Assembly: GCA_003024985.2 (NCBI GenBank)
Contig: PXIH01S0004212.1
Length of the DNA: 10,027 bases
Source of the DNA: Euperipatoides rowelli
Taxonomy: Eukaryota; Onychophora; Udeonychophora; Euonychophora; Peripatopsidae
Direction: 5' to 3' (one strand)
The notes under the pieces were generated by a model. The model did not search any database. It was not told the origin of the DNA and saw nothing but the letters and a program-made list of their open reading frames with translations. This document shows positions 1 through 7,161 of the stretch, one piece after another (within the stretch, counting starts at the first letter, position 1; every line of letters starts with the position of its first letter). The translations under genes and the position numbers were made by a program.

Positions 1-844
1 GTATAAAAGATGTATACATATGTAAGAGAGAATCAATATCAAGACCCAGTTTTTTAAGTCTATACAGGCCAAAAATCTTTTATTTGCCTTAGATATTATG
101 TATGACACATGATTATCCCATTTAAGATTATCCTATACGATGATACCCAGTATTTTATATGATTCGCTGTTACCATTGAACCGCATATTTTATTATTTTA
201 AATAAGTTGTATAGGTTTGAATAAGGTATCATTTAGCATAAATAGCCTATTTCTATTCTATCGTCATCCAATTAGCCGTGCTTATTTTAGTAAAGTAATC
301 CGTACAGATGTTTTCTCACAAAATTGACATAACTTTATTGCTAGAAAAAAAATATATTAATTAATTAATTAATCCTTTGATTAAATAATTTACTCCATTA
401 AGATATCTATCAAGCATATCAAATAATAGTAAAATTAGCAACTAATCTATGTCCTTTAACAAAGTTTTATTTACTTCATTATTTTAGTCTTGAAAAAATC
501 TTTCTTTGCTTTGTGATTACTTCAGCTCACACACGTTGCTATTGACCAGCTAGTGTCTGCTGAGCAAACTTTCCCGTATGGATTACTACAAATATGGTCG
601 TTGATTGATTAGCCTAATAGTTGGGTTGATGGAAATGACAAAATCCTCAAAAATTATCAATCAAGTTTATTCCACCTCTTTATTATCATTAGGATTGGAT
701 CATTATTTATTACTTAATAAGAGTTGGGTTCAGCCTTGGGTAAAGGTTAGGACTGTAAATAAAAAAAAAGGCTGCCAAACCATTTAGTTTTGGGAGCAAT
801 CCTTGAGGATGTTTCTCTCCAGACGCTACTCAAAAGGAGGCTGA
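1..844. other. AT-rich DNA without recognisable gene
   Basis: No recognisable gene or RNA. The stretch holds a short (TTAA)n run near 355-372 and scattered A/T runs. A slightly GC-richer patch lies at about 730-845, just before the first copy of the 196-bp duplicated block. The 60-codon open frame at 605-787 has no domain, compositional bias or motif that I recognise and is of chance length for this composition. Confidence 0.6.
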
Positions 845-1040
845 GAGAGCATGTTGTTTCATATTTAAAGTCAGCTTTCTAACTGTTAAGTTTTAAAAAT
901 ACAATAATCACTTAATTTACCTCATGGTAATATGATTTTTGGAATGAGAAAGCATAAACACTTACAATTAAAAAAAAAGGGGGGGCGGGGGTATTGCTCC
1001 CTTAGACCTCTCCCCTCCCCCCAGTGGGACTCTACTACTA
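845..1040 (+). repeat. 196-bp direct duplication, copy 1
   Basis: Every base of 845-1040 matches 1915-2110 at an offset of 1070, including an A9 run, a G7-C-G5 run and C-rich runs. The flanks on both sides differ between the copies. The right half is a G-rich then C-rich segment: G-rich 980-990 can pair with C-rich 1012-1022 (6 + 4 G:C pairs with one C/T mismatch), giving a strong hairpin or a G-quadruplex candidate. A G-rich/C-rich module next to CAGTGGGAC looks like the end of a transposable element, but I cannot name the family. A perfect match across homopolymers implies very recent duplication or an assembly artefact. Confidence 0.92.
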
Positions 1041-1611
1041 AAGAACAGATTATTGTGCAAAGTGCTACAATTGGTTAAATGCATGTAAATTAAATAAAAA
1101 AAACAACAAACAGAACTCAAACTCTGATATAATAATCTAACATTATAAATAAAGTTATATACTCAAAACAATACATAACTGTAACATAATCCCAAACAAC
1201 CCAAACAAAACCCATTATAATTCTCACTGTCAATAACCTTAAAAACTCTATCATCTTACATTTTGGCACTTCTCTCCACTTCACCATCCTCTAAAATGTG
1301 TACAATGCATTATTAATATAATCATACCTTTTAAAAATTTGAATAACTTCTTTTTAAAACCCCCAAAAGACCCATCAAATAATTATTTTTGTAAATTGTT
1401 TCATATTTTTATATTTCTATAATAAATTGAATTTTTCACTCTACTAAACCTAGTAATAATACCATATTTGTGATTATTGCCATATATTCTTTTTTTCAAT
1501 GTAAATTTATTATCCATGTTACTTTTTATTACTAAATTTTTATAAAGGTAAACCATATCATTAGAAATAACTCTGCTGTGGTGATAATGAATCAAATAAT
1601 TTTAGACACTC
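1041..1611. other. AT-rich DNA, no gene seen
   Basis: Nothing recognisable. There are many A-rich and T-rich runs and no sustained reading frame. The 64-codon minus-strand frame at 1401-1595 is rich in I, N, K and Y, as expected from composition alone. Confidence 0.55.
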
Positions 1612-1698
1612 TTTATATTTTTAATCATGTAGACGCGTAATTTGTTTTGTTAAAGATCTAAAAGCCTTTTCCAAAAACACATATATTTTTTTATATAA
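1612..1698 (+). repeat. 87-bp tandem duplication, copy 1
   Basis: Bases 1612-1698 match 1756-1842 with a single substitution (C at 1678, A at 1822). Both copies contain the unusual CpG-bearing core AGACGCGTAA. The period is 144 bp, so 57 bp of unrelated sequence separates the copies. This is a recent local duplication of non-coding DNA. Confidence 0.92.
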
Positions 1699-1755
1699 AT
1701 GACTTATACTATTACAGCCATAATCATATATATAATTTTGAAATTTGAGGGTTTA

Positions 1756-1842
1756 TTTATATTTTTAATCATGTAGACGCGTAATTTGTTTTGTTAAAGA
1801 TCTAAAAGCCTTTTCCAAAAAAACATATATTTTTTTATATAA
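1756..1842 (+). repeat. 87-bp tandem duplication, copy 2
   Basis: Second copy of the block at 1612-1698, differing only at 1822. The shared sequence ends in a T-run followed by TATATAA. Beyond it the flanks diverge at once. Confidence 0.92.
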
Positions 1843-1913
1843 TTTTTCCTTTTTTTTTAAATTTAGAGACTCACAATAATTGGGTTTTTAAATATTGAAT
1901 TTTAAATTTAACA

Positions 1914-1914
1914 N
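1914..1914. other. Ambiguous base at a repeat boundary
   Basis: A single N sits exactly one base before the start of the second copy of the 196-bp block. A lone N exactly at a duplication edge may be a join between contigs or an unresolved consensus base. Similar N's occur at 2175-2176, 3119, 4795, 5912, 5925-5927, 5930 and 5932-5933. Confidence 0.7.
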
Positions 1915-2110
1915 GAGAGCATGTTGTTTCATATTTAAAGTCAGCTTTCTAACTGTTAAGTTTTAAAAATACAATAATCACTTAATTTACCTCATGGTAA
2001 TATGATTTTTGGAATGAGAAAGCATAAACACTTACAATTAAAAAAAAAGGGGGGGCGGGGGTATTGCTCCCTTAGACCTCTCCCCTCCCCCCAGTGGGAC
2101 TCTACTACTA
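1915..2110 (+). repeat. 196-bp direct duplication, copy 2
   Basis: Perfect copy of 845-1040, with the same G-rich (2050-2060) and C-rich (2082-2092) pairing segments. After 2110 the sequence departs from copy 1. The 73-codon frame at 2002-2223 runs through this copy and an N pair. Its product has no recognisable domain, so I do not call it a gene. Confidence 0.92.
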
Positions 2111-2731
2111 GACACCATGGGGCACACAGACTCTCCTCTTTTAGTACCACTTATTCATTTATAATTCAGACCCTNNGTAAAAATGTAAGGCAAGCAGTGA
2201 CCCATTGCATCATTGTTCTATAAGTTTAAATGTTAGATTTTGACTGATTAAATGTAACTAACTACCTTTGTAGCATAAAGTTTACTCATAATCATTTTTC
2301 TTAGCAACAAGATTAATGTTGATTGATAGTAATATTCATCACATAATGCAAAAAAGTTAAATCTTGTTTAATCGAAATAACTGGTAAATGTTAAGCAATT
2401 AGGTTAGAAGTATTATTATCTGCTGTAGTAAGCAGTGATATTAGTGAATGTACAGTAAATGCATAAACAATTTTATTAAAATAGAAATAACGAAAAACAT
2501 AAGCAATTTAAATATTGTCGGAAATTATTGCAACAAATGTAATAACAAAATCAAATTTTGTTACAAGTTAGGTTTTAAAATATTCTAAAGTACAGAGACA
2601 ATAACAAATAGGTATTTATGCGTCATCTTAACTATTCTTATTGTGCCAATCAGAAATTATGATAGTTGCGCTAATAAAAATAAATTTAATTTTGCAAAAA
2701 ATTACCACAAATGGAAATAACATTAAAAGCA
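2111..2731. other. AT-rich DNA, no gene seen
   Basis: No gene or RNA recognised. The first 60 bases are somewhat GC-richer and hold an N pair at 2175-2176. The rest is AT-rich with no repeat that I could match elsewhere in the window, apart from one TACAGTA word at 2451. Confidence 0.5.
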
Positions 2732-2833
2732 TTAACCCCTTCCACTCCAGACGTACTTGTGTACGTCAAATGAAATACCTGCTTACTACCAGACGTAACT
2801 AGCGTATGTATTCTAAAAAGTCACCCCCCCCCC
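2732..2833 (+). mobile_element. Possible piggyBac-like terminus with subterminal hairpins
   Basis: The sequence reads TTAA (2732-2735) followed directly by CCCCTTCCACTCC, then a perfect 7-bp hairpin with arms GACGTAC (2750-2756) and GTACGTC (2761-2767) and loop TTGT. A degenerate second hairpin unit starts 42 bp later (from 2792), and a C10 run lies at 2824-2833. PiggyBac-family elements insert at TTAA and commonly begin with a CCC/CCT run followed by subterminal inverted repeats, which fits. I found no partner terminus (the reverse complement, ending in GGGGTTAA) in the window, so this would be a solo or truncated end. CpG-bearing palindromes of this sort could also be an unrelated satellite-like unit. 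Confidence 0.35.
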
Positions 2834-3025
2834 TCAAAATTGCTTTATTTAGTTTTTAACAATCTTTATTGTAGATTTTATTCTAAATTATTCATGTAGG
2901 CCTAAACTTTGATAGCTGTTTAGTAAAAAAATGTCTTCATATCCACATATACAGCAGTGAATGCAAAATATTTATCTCTATATCCGAAAATGTACACGGC
3001 ATAGCCTACATCACGTTATTTACTA

Positions 3026-3203
3026 TAATAAATCCGAAAATAATATATTTTTTAAATTGATCCTTAAGCTTTTGTTTTCAAGATACAGTATATAATGTAG
3101 TCAACATACTGTATGGTTNCATAAAAATTTTAAAAATCATATGAATATATGAAGAGAGGTTCAGGATTTGAATTCTCACTTCTATCCAATTCAATTTTAT
3201 AAA
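3026..3203 (+). repeat. Diverged direct repeat, copy A
   Basis: Aligns with 3680-3812. Both start TAATAAATC, share GAGAGGTTCAGGATTT in the middle and end with ATCCAATTCAATTTTATAAA. Divergence is substantial, with several small gaps. Copy A has an extra segment of about 46 bp (about 3074-3119) between the T-run and CATAAAAAT, and it carries a palindrome with TACAGTAT/ATACTGTA ends. Confidence 0.8.
3083..3114. repeat. Short palindrome inserted in repeat copy A
   Basis: Perfect 9-bp inverted arms, ATACAGTAT (3083-3091) and ATACTGTAT (3106-3114), flank a 14-bp middle. The whole unit is missing from the matching position in repeat copy B. A near-identical unit lies at 8523-8553. This looks like a tiny inserted palindromic element. 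Confidence 0.7.
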
Positions 3204-3278
3204 TAAATATATCAGTTTATGTTGTTAGATATTGTAAATTTACTTCATGAATTAAATTAATTTGTATCTAAGATTTAT

Positions 3279-3295
3279 AGTTATTTACATATAAG
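3279..3295 (+). repeat. 17-bp flanking direct repeat, left
   Basis: AGTTATTTACATATAAG at 3279-3295 is repeated exactly at 3550-3566. The two copies bracket a 254-bp block that contains the GC-richer patch at about 3330-3480. They could be target-site duplications of an insertion. However, related ATAAGC-type words recur at about 3594 and 3617, so a local simple repeat is a real alternative. Confidence 0.6.
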
Positions 3296-3549
3296 TAAAA
3301 TCGTATCATCAAACCGTATTGGTCAGTAATACTGCCTGCCCCGCAAGGGTAACCAACTCCCGGTATAAGGGCCTATAGAGTATACCAACCAGGTTATGAA
3401 CAACACACTATGGCTTGCACCTAGCCGCACAGTCTGTACACAACAACAACACATTACATTACTACACAACATAACACTGGAGAAAAAAAAAACAAATAAA
3501 CATTTAATAAACAAATTATTTAGTATCTTTTGATCTTGTTTGTTTTCCC
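3296..3549. mobile_element. Possible inserted GC-richer element
   Basis: This block lies between two exact 17-bp direct repeats and differs in composition from its surroundings: 3330-3480 is markedly GC-richer. It has an internal inverted pair, GGTATA (3362-3367) and TATACC (3381-3386), and an A10 run at 3483-3492. A SINE-like or other short insertion with a target-site duplication is one reading. Against a typical SINE, the A-run is not at the end (57 bp remain before the right repeat) and I see no clear polymerase III A and B boxes. The 63-codon minus-strand frame at 3323-3514 has a run of four cysteines but no known domain, and I do not call it a gene. Confidence 0.35.
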
Positions 3550-3566
3550 AGTTATTTACATATAAG
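3550..3566 (+). repeat. 17-bp flanking direct repeat, right
   Basis: Exact copy of 3279-3295. It is followed by irregular ATAAGC-type words at 3594 and 3617, so this side is embedded in a loosely repetitive stretch. Confidence 0.6.
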
Positions 3567-3679
3567 CAAAGATTATATATAAAAATAATTTAATTATAAG
3601 CATAAATACAATTAATTATAAGCAAGGATACAATTTATATCAGACTACAAACATACTGTATGTGAAATCATTTAGCTTG

Positions 3680-3812
3680 TAATAAATCTGAAATGATTTT
3701 TTAAAAATTAATCCTAAAGTTTTTTCATAAAAATATTAAAAAGTATAGGAATATATGCAGAGAGGTTCAGGATTTCAACTCTCACAGGCTTTATCCAATT
3801 CAATTTTATAAA
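3680..3812 (+). repeat. Diverged direct repeat, copy B
   Basis: Partner of copy A at 3026-3203. It lacks the ~46-bp palindromic segment, and instead its T-run joins directly to CATAAAAAT. That makes it a natural empty-site reference. A lone ACATACTGTATG word sits just upstream at 3651-3662. Confidence 0.8.
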
Positions 3813-4812
3813 CACGATCACAATGAAGAATGGAACCTAATTCTGATGACCTAGGAAACACACAGACACAGGGCCTATAAAAAATTATTGATTTCTTATA
3901 CTGATAATAACGCTGTTTGCATCTCTGACCCAAATATTTTGTCTCAAAGAAAAAAAATCCAGACCATTGCTGAGTGATCAGACCATTCTCATTGTTATTC
4001 CAGAAGTGAACAAATTTTAAAAAAAAATCCAAAGTAAATGGGGAAAAATTCCCAGACCATATACTGTATTCCTCATAAGTATAGAGTTGCTTTTCACAAA
4101 ATATAAATTCAAGTATTAGCTAATGGAAAAAAAATTGACCAGATCATTTTGGAGGTTGCAGGATATGTAAAAGAAAACTTTCCTGGGAAATTGGGCTATT
4201 TTAAATTTTTTATGAACGGCAAAAGATTTTAGGACAGAATTCCCTATTTTCTCACCTTGGGAAAATACCTATAGCCTACAATTCCAAATTAAAATTTTCT
4301 TTGTTAGTGATTTTTGAAAATTGTTATTATAATTAATGATGACACTTACTGTTAAAAGTTGATTGATAGGCTATAGTTCCATCTTTATCAATTTTTGGTT
4401 CGGCTTGAAGTGCAATAGCTATATTTAAAGAAGCCACTCCCTATAAAAATATTATAAGACAGAATATATACAAAATTAAAATATTACACACACACAAAAA
4501 AAAAATTAAATTTATGAATAAATAGGATTCATGCTAAAATATAAACTTTAGTCATTCAATGGACAATTAAAATTTGGGATCCATATTAATTTTGTCTTCA
4601 AATAATATGTATCAAAATATTTTGCTAACAAATGGAAAATATAAAATTCCAGAGATATTGAAAAACATTGATAAAAAAAAAAAAGAAACACCAATATACT
4701 GTATAATTTGTAATCATTATATTGAAAAATTTAATAAAAGTATGAATTCTAATATCCAGCTGGCTAGATGCCTTAAGTTAGTAGTACCGTATCTNGAAAA
4801 CATGTTTTCACA
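3813..4812. other. AT-rich DNA, no gene seen
   Basis: No convincing gene. The word CAGACCAT occurs three times within about 100 bases (3960, 3979, 4053), and a short CA run lies near 4487-4495. Open frames at 3775-4032 (minus, 85 codons) and 4574-4822 (plus, 82 codons) are K/N/I-rich and of chance length here. The plus-strand one contains CIIC but no second zinc-ligand pair and is crossed by an N. Confidence 0.5.
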
Positions 4813-5112
4813 AGCATCTTAGCAGCAAACTTCACATTTCCCTTGATCCAAAAACAACCAATGTCTCATGACCATGTCAAATACTCAGCTTCATTATTTT
4901 TTTTATTTACAGACCTAATCTTTATTTTAACCATGAATCTAACTCCTATGTAACAAATAACTATTGCCACAGCCCTATGAATATCAAGAGGTGTAATAAA
5001 CCTTTCTTTTCCGATTGATTTTGATAAGTAGCCTATTACATAATTTCCGTTAACCAATCAATGGTGGCTTTTTTGGGATACCAGGAAATGTGAAGCTTGC
5101 TACCCAGATGCT
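4813..5112. mobile_element. MITE-like element with inverted ends
   Basis: The left end (4813-4860) and the right end (5063-5112, read in reverse complement) align over about 45 bp. Both start AGCATCT, followed after a few bases by AGCAA(A/G)CTTCACATTTCC, where 17 of 18 bases match. The similarity then continues with gaps through a CCAAAAA stretch to ACCAAT/ACCATT. About 200 bp of AT-rich DNA without coding potential lies inside. Terminal inverted repeats around a short non-coding core are the hallmark of a miniature inverted-repeat DNA transposon. A GTTTTC hexamer lies just outside each end (4804-4809 and 5118-5123), but it is not equidistant, so I do not claim it as the target-site duplication. 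Family not identified. Confidence 0.65.
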
Positions 5113-5519
5113 AGTCAGTTTTCTTGTTGCTCGCTGCACCATTTTTTTTTCAATTTTGCTCACTACCATTACATTTTAAAAATAACTAAGCTTCTTTAAA
5201 ACTTTTTTATATCTCATTACTTTATATATAGCAAATATTTTCACAAGTTTAGGAAATCAAATATGATAGGCCTATTAATAGTAAAAAAAATAACTCAGTC
5301 CATGAGCTGGAAGTCCACTTGCAAATGGCCCTATCGTGATGATTTACAACGAATGAATAGAGAGAACCACTGGAAATAGATCACTTTTTTTTTCCATTCA
5401 TACTTGTCCATCTGTTCTCTGCTTGTAATCCCAGATATAATTTTATAGCCTACCAAACTTAGAAGTGGTTTATGATCAAAAGTCCAATATTTTATAGACT
5501 TAAATCAAGGGTGTGCTAA
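5113..5519. other. AT-rich DNA, no gene seen
   Basis: No recognisable gene, RNA or element. The stretch has T-rich and A-rich runs and the TAGGCCTA palindrome at 5267-5274. Confidence 0.5.
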
Positions 5520-5531
5520 AGGTGGGAAGGG

Positions 5532-5549
5532 GGGGAAGGTAGCTTCCCC
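5532..5549. repeat. GC hairpin
   Basis: GGGGAAG (5532-5538), loop GTAG and CTTCCCC (5543-5549) form a perfect 7-bp stem. It is embedded in a G-rich then C-rich patch that starts near 5519. It is probably a remnant of a repeat end, and there is no T-run to suggest a polymerase III terminator. Confidence 0.5.
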
Positions 5550-5802
5550 TTCCAACTTTGGCTGAAAGTCCGAAATTTTGTGTTGGCATTTTGGAAACAC
5601 TCATAATTTCATATTTCAGTTGCTCAAAGTTACTTTTAAAGACTTTTTCTTGAATTAGTTTTGCAGTAAAAAATAAAATAAAACAGCAAGTGTTTTATAT
5701 CATTAAAAAGCAGTAACATGTACCTTTACATTGAAGGGAATCAGAAAATTATGTTTTATCCTTATGAGATTAACAATAAAAAATTTAACAACAGGATGAT
5801 TG

Positions 5803-5940
5803 GACCACCATGAGAAAAAAGTTTCAGGCCACCATGAGACAAAAGTTACAGGCCACCATGAGACAAAAGTTTCAGGCCACCATGAGACAAAAGTTTCAGG
5901 CCACCATGAGANAAAAGTTTCAGGNNNCANTNNGAAAAAA
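5803..5940 (+). repeat. 24-bp minisatellite, about 5.75 units
   Basis: Units start at 5803, 5827, 5851, 5875, 5899 and 5923. Each begins GGCCACCATGAG (first unit GACCACCATGAG) and continues with an A-run and GTTTCA or GTTACA. The last unit is partial and peppered with N's but fits the pattern at every readable base. The outer units share GAGAAAAAA, while the complete inner ones read GAGACAAAA, as if the inner units had been homogenised. Because 24 is a multiple of three, both strands stay open: an eight-residue GHHETKVS repeat on the plus strand (frame 5800-6018) and a W/F/P-rich repeat on the minus strand. Open frames through a three-multiple repeat are expected, so I do not call a protein. 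Confidence 0.95.
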
Positions 5941-5946
5941 TATGTT

Positions 5947-5964
5947 TGTTTCATTTTGGCCCAT
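5947..5964 (-). repeat. Inverted, diverged minisatellite-type end
   Basis: TGTTTCATTTTGGCCCAT read on the minus strand is ATGGGCCAAAATGAAACA. This resembles the GGGCCACAATGAAACA arm at 6974-6989 and, more loosely, the minisatellite unit just to its left. With the array it would form an inverted-repeat structure like the one at 6972-7161. Confidence 0.45.
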
Positions 5965-6234
5965 GCTTCATATCTTAATTCTCTAATGTTTTATTTTAAA
6001 AGACAAGGCTTTATTTGATTGGTAATTGATTTGAATACAAACTTTTAATGTCTGAGGGGGGCCCTAGTAAAGGTTTTTCTATTTGCTTTCCAGTCATAAT
6101 AAACAATAGCCTATCTTTAAAATTTAATATACATTAGGCCGATATCATAATAAATTTTATAAAATCTTAAATATTTTAAAATGTTGAAATAAATCTAACA
6201 AATAAATTATTTTAATAATCTTAGAAACAATAAC

Positions 6235-6461
6235 ATGTCTAGAGGAAGAAGTAGAACAAGTAACAAGGGATATTTTAGTGAAAGCTCTATAAGAAATGCT
6301 GTAGAACAAGTGTTAGTGGATATAAATAGTAAAAAATGGATTCCAGTTTATCATTTTGATCAAACTCTATTGCAACTAAGAAATATTAGCATCAGCAATT
6401 AAAAAGATTTTCAAAAGAAGGCCCAAAAAAAGGGGTAACAGAAAAAGGTGAACTAAACTAA
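6235..6461 (+). pseudogene. Possible pogo/Tigger-type transposase HTH remnant
   Basis: An ATG at 6235 opens a 55-codon frame ending at TAA 6400-6402. It is too short for a real gene but unusual in content. It begins MSRGRSRTSNKGYFSE and continues to SIRNAVEQVL at residues 18-27. A basic start, then K/R-G-x-(F/Y)-(S/T)-E, then an A-V-E-x-V helix, resembles the opening of Pipsqueak-type helix-turn-helix domains in pogo/Tigger transposases and related domesticated proteins. After a shift of frame, 6399-6461 stays open (LKRFSKEGP, then K/G-rich), consistent with a decayed continuation. The second helix motif (A-A-x-x-F/Y-x-I/V-P-x-x-T-L) is not clear and the DDE catalytic domain is absent. The call rests on pattern memory only. 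A chance frame is the main alternative. Confidence 0.33.
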
Positions 6462-6930
6462 GCAACATACAGTAATTCCAACAGACACTCCAGAGAAAAA
6501 CATTGACCCTAATAGTTTTCAGCAGCTAGATCATTATCCTGAAATGATTTTGTTTAAATACAGTTCAGTGGCAAGAAGGACATTTTTTACATAGAAAGAT
6601 CATAAAGCCAATAAGACACAAACAGTGATTTGGAAGTTACTTTTTAAAAAATGAAAGATTCATATTTTCTGCAATTTAAAATAATTCTGCTAAAACCTTT
6701 TCTAGGAAACACAAAAAGGCTCCAATCCTTCTTTAAATTTGAAATGGATTTTAAATTATTACTATCATTGTTTGAATTTAAATAGAAAACCAATTCTGGT
6801 CAATTATGCACATTTTTTTGGATTACTTTCATTGACTTTTTTTTTTAAATAATTAAATTTTGTTAAAATTATGAAGGCTTATACAGTACTATGCAACCAT
6901 TTTTATTGAATAACTCCATTCATAAATCAT
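6462..6930. other. AT-rich DNA, possibly decayed element body
   Basis: A 46-codon open stretch at 6457-6594 contains TDTPEKNIDPNSF, with an ordinary amino-acid mix rather than the K/N/I bias of random frames here. It could be further decay of the transposase-like remnant upstream, but I see no diagnostic motif. The rest is AT-rich with no recognised feature. Confidence 0.25.
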
Positions 6931-6971
6931 TGTCACATTTGGCCCATGGCATGTCTGATGGTGGCCTGCAA

Positions 6972-7161
6972 GTGGGCCACAATGAAACAGATTTTTCACC
7001 TTTTTAAATTGTTTACTTTTTTATTTAAAGGTTCCCATACAAAAGAATCATTGTAATATATGAAAAATAAATTAAATTTAAAGAATTTTTTTTTTTTTTA
7101 AAATTAAAAATTGTTTTTTAAAAAAAAATTAAAAACACTTTTTTGTCTCATTGTGGCCCAC
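6972..7161. mobile_element. Short inverted-repeat element related to the minisatellite
   Basis: GTGGGCCACAATGA at 6972-6985 has a perfect 14-bp inverted partner at 7148-7161. The similarity continues inward, weaker, for about 35 bases. The core is extremely A/T-rich, with a T14 run near 7086 and A-runs after it. The arm, read inward from the right, is GGCCACAATGAGACAAAA, which matches 17 of 18 bases of the start of the 24-bp minisatellite unit at 5803-5940. GGCCAC-type ends recall some hAT transposon termini, but no 8-bp target duplication is evident, so the family is open. Confidence 0.6.

Noticed and set aside
2002-2223. 73-codon plus-strand frame across the second 196-bp copy.
   Set aside because: It depends on a duplicated transposon-like block and passes through N's. 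The same block in copy 1 is not followed by a continuing frame of similar sequence.
3158-3180. GGTTCAGGATTTGAATTC-like sequence near a polymerase III B box, repeated at 3764.
   Set aside because: It departs from the GGTTCGANTCC consensus at the core, there is no A box at suitable spacing, and no tRNA fold could be drawn.
3775-4032. 85-codon minus-strand open frame, the longest in the window.
   Set aside because: No domain or motif recognised, mostly AT-driven residues, and it overlaps diverged repeat copy B at its 3' end.
4574-4822. 82-codon plus-strand open frame with a CIIC motif.
   Set aside because: Only one cysteine pair, no zinc-finger spacing, K/N/I bias, and a length expected by chance in about 10 kb of DNA this AT-rich.
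5703-6018. Opposing open frames through the minisatellite, giving W/F/P-rich and H/E/K-rich octapeptide repeats.
   Set aside because: A stop-free 24-bp repeat stays open on both strands automatically. No coding sequence outside the array supports either protein.
5508-6079. Possible larger hAT-like element between AAGGGTGTGC at 5511 and the GGGGGGCCC patch near 6057.
   Set aside because: The two ends do not match as inverted repeats and no target-site duplication was found.
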